From Pseudolabrys sp. (lineage in GTDB: Bacteria > Pseudomonadota > Alphaproteobacteria > Rhizobiales > Xanthobacteraceae), in contig JAQSCR010000443.1 of assembly GCA_029945495.1 (NCBI GenBank), forward strand, positions 1-14,301: DNA of 14,301 nucleotides. Direction: 5' to 3'. The notes under the pieces were generated by a model, which was not told the DNA's origin, ran no database searches, and saw only the letters and a list, made by a program, of their open reading frames with translations. Shown here one piece after another: positions 5,227 to 12,809 of this stretch (the first letter of the stretch is position 1; every line of letters begins with the position of its first letter). Both the position numbers and the translations under genes were made by a program.

Positions 5227-6663
5227 ATGACAAAAATCCGTACAGCCTTCATCGTCACGTTCGGCCTCTCGACGGCTGCTATCGCAAGCTACGGCTATAT
5301 CTACCGCCCGACCACGTCAGCAACATTGCTGAGCGTTGCCCCGCAGGCGTCCGCAGCCGAACGGACGATCCTATACTATCGTGATCCGACTGGCGCTCCG
5401 GCCTGGTCGGCGACGCCGAAGGCCGACGCGCAAGGCCGCGCTTATGTGCCGGTCGATGACGACGCGGAACCGGGCTTCGATCCGCCCCGGCCAACGCTTG
5501 GGCCGCTGACGCTGCTAAAGGCCGCGCCCGCCGGGGAGCGGAAGATTCTCTTCTATCGCAATCCGATGGGTCTGCCCGACACCTCGCCGGTGCCCAAGAA
5601 AGACTCGATGGGGATGGACTACATCGCTGTCTACGACGGCGATGAGCAGCCGGGCGGAACCATCAAGGTGAGCCTTGATCGCATCCAACGCAGTGGCGTG
5701 CGCACCGAAGCGGCCCAAGCCCGCAACTTGGTTCGTACGCTGCGCGCCGTCGGCACTGTCGCAATTGACGAGCGCCTCGCGACCATCGTGACCATGCGAT
5801 CGGACGGTTATGTAGAGGACCTATTCGTCAATACCACCGGCCAGCGCGTGCAGGCCGGGCAGCCGTTGTTTCGGGTCTATAGCCCCGACATACAGCAGGC
5901 ACTCAGCGACATGCTCGTGACTAGAACTTGGGCCCAGCGCGCGACGGGGGAGTCGGTTTCGGGAAAATCGGCCGACGGGACCATGCAACGGTTGCGCAAT
6001 CTCGGCTTATCTGAGGCCCGCATCCGTGAAATCAACGACAGCGGAAAAAATCCACGCACCATCGATTGGCTGGCGCCGGTCGGCGGTACCGTGATCGCCA
6101 AACGGATCATCAATGGCCAGAAAATCGTTGCGGGCGACGAGCTGTATCGCATTGTCGACCTGTCGAACCTCTGGGTGATCGCCGATGTTGCCGAAGGCTA
6201 TCTCGCCGAGATCAAACCTGGAATGCGGGCGACGGTGACGTTTCGCGCCTATCGCAACGAGCCGGTCGAGGGCACAGTCACCTTTATCTATCCCGACGTG
6301 AGACCGGAAACGCGCACTGGCCGCGTGCGGATCGAGGTTGCCAACCCCGACGGGCGGCTGAAGCCGGACATGTACGCCGACGTGGCATTTCAGGTCGAAT
6401 CCGGTCGCTCAGCCGTCACTGCGGTCCCCACCAGCGCCATCATCGATACCGGGACGAAGCAGATCGTGCTGGTGGCCAAAGGTGAAGGCCGCTTCGAGCC
6501 GCGCGTGGTCAAGCTCGGCCGCCGCGGCGACGGCGATGTCGAAATTGTCGAGGGCCTGCGCCAAGGCGAGGAAATCGTCAGCACCGCGACCTTCCTGATC
6601 GATGCCGAGAGCAACCTGCAGACGGCGCTCAAGACCTTCACCGAGCAGGGGCAGCCCAAATGA
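5227..6663 (+). CDS. cusB: CusB-type efflux RND periplasmic adaptor subunit
   Basis: 478 residues from ATG 5227; a GTG at 5218 overlapping the previous stop is an alternative. A membrane anchor or signal (about 5-23) is followed by two heavy-metal-binding-domain copies. Copy 1, about residues 47-76, reads ILYYRDPTGAP and lacks metal-liganding Met. Copy 2, about 106-136, reads ILFYRNPMGLP and DSMGMDY and is canonical. Next come the membrane-fusion parts: DGYVEDLFVNTTGQRVQAG and GGTVIAKRIINGQKIVAGD (two lipoyl halves), the helical hairpin between them with AQRATGESVSG, and the beta-barrel LSNLWVIADVAEGYL. The C-terminal membrane-proximal domain has VPTSAIIDTG. It links the inner-membrane pump to an outer-membrane channel for Cu(I)/Ag(I) export. 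The stop overlaps cusA (ATGA). Confidence 0.88.
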   Translation: MTKIRTAFIVTFGLSTAAIASYGYIYRPTTSATLLSVAPQASAAERTILYYRDPTGAPAWSATPKADAQGRAYVPVDDDAEPGFDPPRPTLGPLTLLKAAPAGERKILFYRNPMGLPDTSPVPKKDSMGMDYIAVYDGDEQPGGTIKVSLDRIQRSGVRTEAAQARNLVRTLRAVGTVAIDERLATIVTMRSDGYVEDLFVNTTGQRVQAGQPLFRVYSPDIQQALSDMLVTRTWAQRATGESVSGKSADGTMQRLRNLGLSEARIREINDSGKNPRTIDWLAPVGGTVIAKRIINGQKIVAGDELYRIVDLSNLWVIADVAEGYLAEIKPGMRATVTFRAYRNEPVEGTVTFIYPDVRPETRTGRVRIEVANPDGRLKPDMYADVAFQVESGRSAVTAVPTSAIIDTGTKQIVLVAKGEGRFEPRVVKLGRRGDGDVEIVEGLRQGEEIVSTATFLIDAESNLQTALKTFTEQGQPK

Positions 6664-9600
6664 TTGCCTCGGTTATCCGCTGGTCGGCTCGTAATCTGTT
6701 GTTAGTCGGGTTTGCTGGCGTCTTTCTGACGCTGGCTGGCCTGTACGCGGTGTCGCGCGTCCCGCTCGATGCCATTCCCGATCTGTCCGACGTCCAGGTC
6801 ATCGTCTACACCGAGTATCCGGGCCAGGCGCCGCAGGTGGTCGAGGACCAGGTCACCTATCCGTTGACGACGGCCATGCTGAGCGTACCGAAATCGCGGG
6901 TGGTACGTGGATTTTCGTTTTTCGGCGTGTCATTCGTCTACGTGATCTTCGAGGACGGCACCGACCTGTATTGGGCACGTTCGCGCGTGCTGGAATATCT
7001 CAACGCCGCGGCGCGCCGGCTGCCGGCAGGCGTGGCGCCAACGCTGGGGCCGGACGCCACCGGCGTCGGCTGGGTTTACCAATATGTCGTGCGAGGCGCA
7101 CAGAAGAGCCTGGCGGAACTGCGTAGCACTCAGGACTGGTACATCCGTTACGGTCTCGCCAAGGCCGAAGGTGTAGCCGAAGTCGCTAGCGTCGGCGGCT
7201 TCGTCAAGCAATACAGCGTCGTGATCGACCCGCGCCGGCTGCAGTCGCTCGGCATTTCCCTATCGAAGGTTCGCGATTCGTTGCGCGCGAGCAATATCGA
7301 CGTCGGCGGCCGCACCATCGAGCTGGCCGAAACCGAATTCGTGGTGCGTGGACGGGGCTACATCAAGACGATCGCCGATCTCGAGCAAGTCGTGGTCAAA
7401 AGCGACCGCGGCGTGCCGGTTTTGCTGCGCGACGTGGCGCGCATCGAATTGGCGCCGGACGAACGCCGCGGCATCACCGAATTGAACGGCGAAGGCGAAG
7501 CCGTCACCGGCATCGTGCTGCAACGCTTCGGCGAGAATGCGCTTTCCGTCATCAAAAACGTCAAGGAAAGGCTTACGGAAATCGCGCCCAGCCTGCCGCA
7601 GGGCGTCACGCTCGACGCGGTCTATGATCGCTCCGACCTGATCTATCGCGCCATCGACACGCTCAAGCGTACCCTGGTCGAGGAAAGCATCATCGTCGCC
7701 ATTGTCTGCGTGGTTTTTCTCTTGCACGTCCGCAGCGCGCTGGTCGCGATCGTCACACTGCCGCTCGGTGTCCTGATCGCATATCTGTGCATGTATCTGC
7801 TGGGTCTCAGTTCCAACATCATGAGTCTCGGCGGCATTGCCATTGCCATCGGCGCCATGGTCGACGCAGCCATCGTGATGATCGAGAATGCGCACAAGCA
7901 TCTGGAGCGCGCACCGCCAGGCAAGCCTAGAAGCGAAGTTCTGATCGAAGCGGCCGCCGAGGTTGGACCGGCCCTATTTTTCAGTCTTCTGGTCATTACC
8001 GTGTCGTTCCTGCCTATCTTTGCCCTGGAGGCGCAGGAAGGCCGGATGTTCAAACCGCTCGCATACACCAAGACCTTCTCGATGGCGGCGGCGGCGTTGC
8101 TGTCGGTGACGCTGGTGCCGGCGCTGATGCTGTTGTTCGTACGCGGGCGCATCATGCCCGAGCAACGCAATCCCGTGAACCGCGCGCTAATCTGGGTCTA
8201 TCGGCCCGTGATCCGCACGGCACTGCGCTTCAAAACCGCAACCATCGTCATTGCGCTGATCGTTCTGGCCGCCAGCCTGTGGCCGGCCTCCCGGCTCGGT
8301 AGCGAGTTCATGCCCAACCTCAACGAGGGCACCCTGCTCTATATGCCGACCACGCTGCCGGGCCTGTCGGTGACCAAGGCGGCAGAACTGCTGCAAACCC
8401 AAAACAAGATCATCAAGACGTTCCCCGAGGTCGTATCGGTATGGGGCAAGGCCGGACGCGCGACTACCGCCACCGATCCGGCGCCGACCGAGATGTTCGA
8501 GACCGTGATCAACCTGAAGCCCGAAGCCGAATGGCGCCCCGGCATGACCACCGAGAAGCTGATCGCGGAACTCGACAAAGCGCTGCAGTTTCCCGGCGTT
8601 TCCAATGCCTGGACGATGCCGATCAAAGCGCGCACCGATATGCTTGCCACCGGCATTCGCACGCCGGTCGGCGTGAAGGTCTACGGCACCGATCTCACAG
8701 AGATGGAGCATGTCGCCCGCGAGATCGAGGCGGCGGTGCGCACAGTGCCGGGCACTACCTCAGCCTTCGCTGAACGCATCAACGGCGGCTACTACCTCAA
8801 TATTGATCCTAATCGCGCTCAGCTCGCGCGCTACGGCTTGATGATTACCGACGTGCAGGACGTGATCGCCTCCGCGCTAGGCGCCGAGGCCGTCACGACA
8901 ACGGTCGAGGGCCGCGAGCGCTACACGGTGAGCATCCGCTATCCGCGTGAACTGCGCAGCGACCCGCAGGCAATCGCCTCACAGGTGCTGATCCCGTTGC
9001 CAAATGGCGGCACGGTACCGCTCGGCGAAGTGGCCAAGGTCGAACTGGCCAAAGGCCCGTCCACCATCCGAACCGAAAACGCGCAACTCGCCGCCTATAT
9101 CTATGTCGATCTGCGCGATCGCGATATCGGCTCCTATGTGGCCGATGCCCAAAAGGCGGTAGCGGCGAAGGTCAAGTTCCCGCCGGGCTACTATGTCACC
9201 TGGAGCGGCCAGTTCGAGTACATGGAGCGGGCCAAGGCGCGGCTCAAGGTCGTTGTGCCGATTACGATCCTGATCATCTTCCTGCTGCTGTATCTGAATT
9301 TCCGGCGCGTAACCGAGACCTTGATCGTCATGCTGTCGGTTCCGTTCGCGCTTGCCGGCGGCCTTTGGCTAATGTGGTGGCTCGGATTCAACCTTTCGGT
9401 CGCGGTCGCCGTCGGCTTCATCGCGCTCGCCGGAGTTGCCGCGGAAACCGGCGTGGTGATGCTGATCTATCTCGACCACGCGCTCACGGCGCTGCAAACG
9501 CAGCGCGCCGCAGAAGGCCGCCCATTCACGCATGACGACCTCTATGCCGCTATCATGTCCGGCGCCGTCGAACGCGTGCGGCCCAAGATGATGACGGTTG

Positions 9601-9791
9601 CCGCCATTATGGCGGGACTGCTGCCGATCCTGTGGAGCCACGGCACCGGCGCCGAGGTGATGCAGCGCATCGCGGTGCCGATGATCGGCGGCATGGTGTC
9701 GTCGACGGTGCTCACGCTGGTCGTCATTCCGGCGATCTACGCGGTTATTAAGGGCTTCGCGATCGGAACATCACATTTAGCCCCAACGTAG
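6660..9791 (+). CDS. cusA: CusA/CzcA-family heavy-metal efflux RND permease
   Basis: 1043 residues, full length for HME-RND pumps. It has TM1 near 13-31, a periplasmic loop, TM2-6 (about 336-495), a second periplasmic loop (about 545-870) and TM8-12 to the end. The TM4 proton-relay motif GGIAIAIGAMVDAAIVMIEN (about 391-410) has Asp402. The three methionines that line the E. coli CusA copper site have counterparts: Met562 in NEGTLLYMPTTLPG, Met612 in PAPTEMFETV, and Met661 in ARTDMLATGI. This supports monovalent Cu/Ag rather than Zn/Co/Cd specificity. VKVYGTDL and the C-terminal GVAAETGVVMLIYLD are also typical. It is translationally coupled to cusB. No outer-membrane partner gene follows in this window, so it must use one encoded elsewhere. 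Confidence 0.93.
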   Translation: MIASVIRWSARNLLLVGFAGVFLTLAGLYAVSRVPLDAIPDLSDVQVIVYTEYPGQAPQVVEDQVTYPLTTAMLSVPKSRVVRGFSFFGVSFVYVIFEDGTDLYWARSRVLEYLNAAARRLPAGVAPTLGPDATGVGWVYQYVVRGAQKSLAELRSTQDWYIRYGLAKAEGVAEVASVGGFVKQYSVVIDPRRLQSLGISLSKVRDSLRASNIDVGGRTIELAETEFVVRGRGYIKTIADLEQVVVKSDRGVPVLLRDVARIELAPDERRGITELNGEGEAVTGIVLQRFGENALSVIKNVKERLTEIAPSLPQGVTLDAVYDRSDLIYRAIDTLKRTLVEESIIVAIVCVVFLLHVRSALVAIVTLPLGVLIAYLCMYLLGLSSNIMSLGGIAIAIGAMVDAAIVMIENAHKHLERAPPGKPRSEVLIEAAAEVGPALFFSLLVITVSFLPIFALEAQEGRMFKPLAYTKTFSMAAAALLSVTLVPALMLLFVRGRIMPEQRNPVNRALIWVYRPVIRTALRFKTATIVIALIVLAASLWPASRLGSEFMPNLNEGTLLYMPTTLPGLSVTKAAELLQTQNKIIKTFPEVVSVWGKAGRATTATDPAPTEMFETVINLKPEAEWRPGMTTEKLIAELDKALQFPGVSNAWTMPIKARTDMLATGIRTPVGVKVYGTDLTEMEHVAREIEAAVRTVPGTTSAFAERINGGYYLNIDPNRAQLARYGLMITDVQDVIASALGAEAVTTTVEGRERYTVSIRYPRELRSDPQAIASQVLIPLPNGGTVPLGEVAKVELAKGPSTIRTENAQLAAYIYVDLRDRDIGSYVADAQKAVAAKVKFPPGYYVTWSGQFEYMERAKARLKVVVPITILIIFLLLYLNFRRVTETLIVMLSVPFALAGGLWLMWWLGFNLSVAVAVGFIALAGVAAETGVVMLIYLDHALTALQTQRAAEGRPFTHDDLYAAIMSGAVERVRPKMMTVAAIMAGLLPILWSHGTGAEVMQRIAVPMIGGMVSSTVLTLVVIPAIYAVIKGFAIGTSHLAPT

Positions 9792-9908
9792 CAGTCTTAA
9801 TGTTTCGACCTTACACCATCATTTTTAGTGTCCATTTCGGGTCAGAAGGCGACTCTCATGCCCGCTTAACAAGTTTGCGCTGCATACCATTTGCAGTAAC
9901 ATTCCAGC

Positions 9909-10961
9909 ATGAACCGAAAAGCCATTTTCTACGCACTTATATCAGCCGCATTATTTGGTCTTTCTACACCGGCCGCTAAGCGCCTGCTCGGATTAGTTGA
10001 CCCCATCATACTTGCTGGTCTTCTCTATTGCGGGGCAGGTATCGGCGTTTCCATTCTGCGGCGACTGATCCCAGCTATTCAGAGTTCGGCGTCGCGTGAG
10101 GTTTCACTTCGGCGAAAGGATTTTCCATGGCTGGCAGGGGCTATTGCCGCCGGGGGCATTGCCGGACCCATATTGCTGATGGCGGGCCTCGCTCGAACCG
10201 ATGCAACATCAGCATCGCTATTTCTTACGTTAGAGAGCGCTGCCACAGCGCTGATGGCGTGGTTTGTCTTCCACGAGAATTTTGATCGGAGAATCGCGAT
10301 AGGCATGGCCTGTCTCATCGCTGGATCTGCTCTGCTAGCTTGGTCTGGCACTCCGACCATGGCAGGCATAGTTGGCCCACTCTTGATCGTAGGCGCATGC
10401 GTTATGTGGGGCCTTGATAATAACCTCACCCGCAAAGTTTCTCTGTCCGATCCGTTACAAATTGTGGAACTAAAGGGACTTGTTGCTGGGCCAATTAATC
10501 TGGCTCTGGGCATTTGGGCTGGCGGGTCACTGCCTGGGATATCTTCCTCGCTTATCGGAATAGGTGTCGGCTTTGTTGGCTACGGCCTAAGCCTTGTTCT
10601 GTTCGTGACCGCGTTGCGCCATCTCGGCACCGCGCGAACGAGCGCCTACTTCGCCACCGCGCCGTTTCTCGGAGCAATCGCGGCGATCATCACGCTCAGC
10701 GAACCGGTTACGGCTCAGCTATTGGCGGCAGGTGCAATCATGGGCATTGGAGTTTGGCTGCATCTGACAGAGCGGCACGAGCACGAACACATACATGAGC
10801 CGATGGCGCATTCACATCCACACGTGCACGATAGGCATCATCAGCACGAGCACAGCGGATCAGAACCTCCCGGGGAATCCCATACCCATTTCCATGAACA
10901 CGAACAGATTAAACATACTCATCCCCACGTACCCGATATGCACCACGTACATCGGCATTGA
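9909..10961 (+). CDS. DMT/EamA-family transporter with His-rich cytosolic or periplasmic tail
   Basis: 350 residues with about ten hydrophobic segments arranged as two EamA repeats. Repeat 1 begins FYALISAALFGLSTPAAKRLL; repeat 2 begins near GPLLIVGACVMWGLDNNLTRKV. TSASLFLTLESAATALMAW and ARTSAYFATAPFLGAI are typical EamA helix-4/9 motifs. The tail after residue 288 contains 23 histidines in 61 residues, in HxH and HH patterns with Asp and Glu, a likely metal-binding or sensing segment. Drug/metabolite transporters with such tails occur near metal genes, so export of a metal or metal chelate is inferred. It starts 117 bases after cusA. That gap holds no clear terminator but has its own possible promoter (TTGCGC near 9877 and an imperfect CTGCA/TGCAG repeat at 9881-9897). 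No strong terminator follows the gene. Confidence 0.85.
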   Translation: MNRKAIFYALISAALFGLSTPAAKRLLGLVDPIILAGLLYCGAGIGVSILRRLIPAIQSSASREVSLRRKDFPWLAGAIAAGGIAGPILLMAGLARTDATSASLFLTLESAATALMAWFVFHENFDRRIAIGMACLIAGSALLAWSGTPTMAGIVGPLLIVGACVMWGLDNNLTRKVSLSDPLQIVELKGLVAGPINLALGIWAGGSLPGISSSLIGIGVGFVGYGLSLVLFVTALRHLGTARTSAYFATAPFLGAIAAIITLSEPVTAQLLAAGAIMGIGVWLHLTERHEHEHIHEPMAHSHPHVHDRHHQHEHSGSEPPGESHTHFHEHEQIKHTHPHVPDMHHVHRH

Positions 10962-11010
10962 AATAAGGATCGCGCCGGAGCTCCCGTATCTTTTCTTGTA
11001 ATGCCCGCCG

Positions 11011-11069
11011 TCAAAAGCGGACATGCGGCGGTACGAAAAGCAGGTCTGCTACGGGCCAAAAGCAGACAT
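11011..11069. repeat. Short imperfect direct repeat in the gap after the DMT gene
   Basis: TCAAAAGCGGACAT (11011-11024) and CCAAAAGCAGACAT (11056-11069) differ at two positions and are 45 bases apart. Between them, 11039-11050 is an imperfect palindrome, AGCAG-GT-CTGCT. The gap 10962-11079 has no ORF. Similar AAAAGCGGACAT words seem common in related genomes, so this may be a decayed dispersed repeat; I cannot confirm that here. Confidence 0.35.
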
Positions 11070-11079
11070 CATCAACGGC

Positions 11080-11541
11080 CTAGCCCGCCGGAGCATTTCC
11101 CACTGAGGGCCTGCCCGCCGTGAGCGTTTCCATATGCATCGAGAGATTCCGGGGCGTAGCAGGTTTTGGATCGCGTTGAACCATGGAACCCCACCCGGGT
11201 GGCCCGACAAGGACCCCGTCTCGCACGATGATGCGCCCACGAACAATCGTATGAATCGGCCGTCCCGCGACAGGGTACCGATGCCACGGCGTGTACTTGT
11301 GCCGTGAGTGCAGCTCGCATTGATCGATGGCGCCGCGATAGCTCATATCGACGACCGCGATGTCGGCGTCGGAGTCGATCGCTAGCGTTCCTTTGCGCGG
11401 ATAAAGGTCCCATGCCTTTGCGGGGTTCGCGGCAGACCAGCGGACGTAGTCGCTGATGCTCATACGGCCGCGATTCACTTCAGAAAGCATGAGCGGCATC
11501 TGGGTCTCGACACCCGGAATGCCACGCGCGCAGTCCCAAAT
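11080..11541 (-). pseudogene. Amidohydrolase (dihydroorotase/hydantoinase-like), C-terminal remnant
   Basis: A 3'-end fragment of a cyclic amidohydrolase. The frame is open from the edge of the symmetric element at 11542 and reads WDCARGIPGVETQMPLML, then SEVNRGRMSISDYVRWSAANPAK, the terminal catalytic-barrel helix. YPRKGTLAIDSDADIAVVDM and HTIVRGRIIVRDGVLVG, the small beta domain, follow. The metal-binding HxH, carboxylated Lys and second His sites lie in the missing N-terminal two-thirds. The only Met start (11499) would drop conserved residues and has no clear ribosome site, so a functional product is unlikely. No other part of the gene is visible beyond the element. Truncation by an insertion followed by deletion is the simplest history. 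Confidence 0.68.
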
Positions 11542-11731
11542 TGTAAATCGGCTTAGGGGTCAAGTTGCTGTAGCTAACGGCACTAACGCTTTGAAGGCCA
11601 TCGAAAAAGACCTGTCGGGCTGGGGTCACGATCGGCGCCGATTGTGACCCCCAGCCCGACTTTGATTCTGCTATTCGCCACAAGGAATTGCTGCGGTTAG
11701 TTCAAGGGGCCTAGTTCGGCGCCGATTTACA
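11542..11731. mobile_element. 190-bp symmetric element with 11-bp terminal inverted repeats (MITE-like or IS relic)
   Basis: TGTAAATCGGC at 11542-11552 is repeated inverted as GCCGATTTACA at 11721-11731. A near-perfect palindrome occupies 11614-11660: 16/17-base arms with one extra base, around ATCGGCGCCGAT. Its centre (11636.5) is exactly the centre of the whole element. Between the palindrome and the ends the two halves still resemble each other, with CTAACGGCA in one and CTAACCGCA in the other at matching distances. No coding capacity is convincing and no target-site duplication is seen. The TGTAAATC ends and GACCCC motifs recall IS21-family termini, so it could be a non-autonomous derivative; that is tentative. 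Confidence 0.6.
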
Positions 11732-12005
11732 GGCGGACCGTTATGAGCGGCCTTCCCCGCCTGGGAAAACCAATTAAATCCGTTGTTTTCCGTCGCGTTC
11801 GACCACGTTTGTTCACATCCGTTCACGGAGTTTCTGTGGTCAACCTGTGGTCCTGAAACCCTGTGGCCAGGTTGACCTTAACAAGGGTTCATTTTTGCGC
11901 GTATGCAGCTTGGGAAGCTAGGTGGTTTCTAGGAATATCAATGGGATAGCTGCAAAACCGCGCATTAAGTGCCCCTGATCGCTCTATAGATTACGTCGGG
12001 ACAGC
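11732..12005. other. Gene-free stretch with a hairpin and short direct repeats
   Basis: No ORF with start and ribosome site is seen. GTTCAC occurs twice, 11 bases apart, before 11830. CTGTGG occurs three times (11834, 11845 and 11861). GGTCAACCTG (11838-11847) is repeated inverted as CAGGTTGACC (11868-11877), a 10-base stem with a 20-base loop. No T-run follows, so a terminator is not supported. It may be a regulatory or recombination site, or a remnant. Confidence 0.35.
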
Positions 12006-12044
12006 AAAACCGACGTCTTCCTTACCGCCAGTCACTGACGTCGG
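12006..12044 (-). terminator. Candidate intrinsic terminator of the small membrane-protein gene
   Basis: On the minus strand CCGACGTC (12044-12037) and GACGTCGG (12017-12010) form an 8-base perfect stem with a 19-base loop, followed at once by TTTT (12009-12006). The stem's upstream arm ends just before the stop codon region of the gene. The loop is long and the T-run short, so it is a weak candidate. Confidence 0.4.
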
Positions 12045-12697
12045 CTGGTTTCCGCCAACGCCTTCAATTCGTGGCCAAAACCGTTCCGCATGAGGCATTC
12101 GTATTCGACTAGCGTCATTGCGGGGAAATTTGCAGAGGACTCTATTTCCTTACGCAAACTTCTGATTTCTCCGCTAAGGCTATGAACGGTTGCAGCCGAA
12201 ATTCCGAGAGCGTTTCCAACCGCGATCTCGGCCTCGCTTGAGGCACCCTTCAAACCCCGCGCTTTAGCGGCTTCATGCTCGCCTCTGTAGAGTGCCTCGA
12301 CATAATGCGGCCACCACGGCAGCTCTTTGAACGCCTTTCTGCGGTCATCGGACGACGCACTGTTATCTACGACCACAGCGAAGGCACCGAACTTCGAGAC
12401 GATTAATTCGTCGAGGCGTTGATGTGGCCTTACCACCGGGCGCCCTCTGCCAACGAGCCTAGCCATCCGACTTCGGGCAGCCTTGTTCACGCCGAGTGAT
12501 TGAAGGTGTGCAACATCACTCTTCTTCCAATCGCGGCGTCGACGATAGGCGGCCAAAAGCAATCCGCGGTTATATCGGCGCTCAGCACTTTCGATCCATT
12601 TGTAAAATGCGATAGCTACAAGCCCTACAACGGCGATCTTCGTAAAGTCTGGGCGCTCCCATAATTGCGCCGACTCTGTATGCGATAATTTGCCCAT
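12032..12697 (-). CDS. Single-span membrane protein of unknown family, downstream of the CHAT gene
   Basis: 221 residues; no family recognised. One hydrophobic segment lies near residues 19-35 (TKIAVVGLVAIAFYKWI), followed by a strongly basic stretch (AYRRRRDWKK at about 50-59). The short N-terminus should therefore face outward and the remaining 185 residues lie in the cytosol. That part has an Arg-rich region (ARSRMARLVGRGRPVVRPHQR), the motif ELPWWPHYVEALYRGEHEAAKARG, and the near-terminal LVEYECLMRNGFGHEL. Helix content looks high. ATG 12697 is chosen over GTG 12703 because AGAGG lies 5 bases before it. It follows the CHAT protease gene in the same direction after 112 bases and probably shares its transcript. 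It might be that protein's partner or substrate, by context only. Confidence 0.62.
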   Translation of the reverse strand: MGKLSHTESAQLWERPDFTKIAVVGLVAIAFYKWIESAERRYNRGLLLAAYRRRRDWKKSDVAHLQSLGVNKAARSRMARLVGRGRPVVRPHQRLDELIVSKFGAFAVVVDNSASSDDRRKAFKELPWWPHYVEALYRGEHEAAKARGLKGASSEAEIAVGNALGISAATVHSLSGEIRSLRKEIESSANFPAMTLVEYECLMRNGFGHELKALAETSRRQ

Positions 12698-12707
12698 CTT
12701 CACCTCT

Positions 12708-12734
12708 CTAACGCTGCCCTGTCATCGCTGACAC
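12708..12734 (-). other. Possible 8-codon mini-ORF upstream of the membrane-protein gene
   Basis: A strong AAGGAGG (minus strand, 12747-12741) sits exactly 6 bases before GTG at 12734, which opens an 8-codon frame (MSAMTGQR) ending at TAG 12708. The next ribosome site, AGAGG, begins immediately after, and the real gene's ATG is at 12697 in another frame. It could be a coupling or leader peptide, or the strong site may be chance. No homology can be judged at this length. Confidence 0.25.
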
Positions 12735-12809
12735 TGCTCGCCTCCTTGGATGATTTCACGATAAATAAAGTCCCTGCGTACCGTTTGTTACGGGCATTGC
12801 GTCTCGGAT

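Noticed and set aside
7260..7901. Long minus-strand open frame opposite cusA, rich in Asp, His and Ala
   Set aside because: Its composition is that expected from reading a GC-rich coding strand backwards, and it lies wholly inside cusA, which has full family motifs. Similar antisense frames at 8187-8711 and 7643-8170 were dropped for the same reason.
11456..11647. Plus-strand ORF spanning the amidohydrolase end and the symmetric element
   Set aside because: It crosses a clear junction between unrelated sequences, has no ribosome site, and its frame is antisense to the amidohydrolase remnant.
12032..12697. Bacterial gasdermin partner of the caspase-like protein
   Set aside because: The protein has an N-terminal transmembrane segment and basic stretch, no N-terminal palmitoylated-Cys start and no gasdermin-like beta-rich N-domain pattern that I can see.
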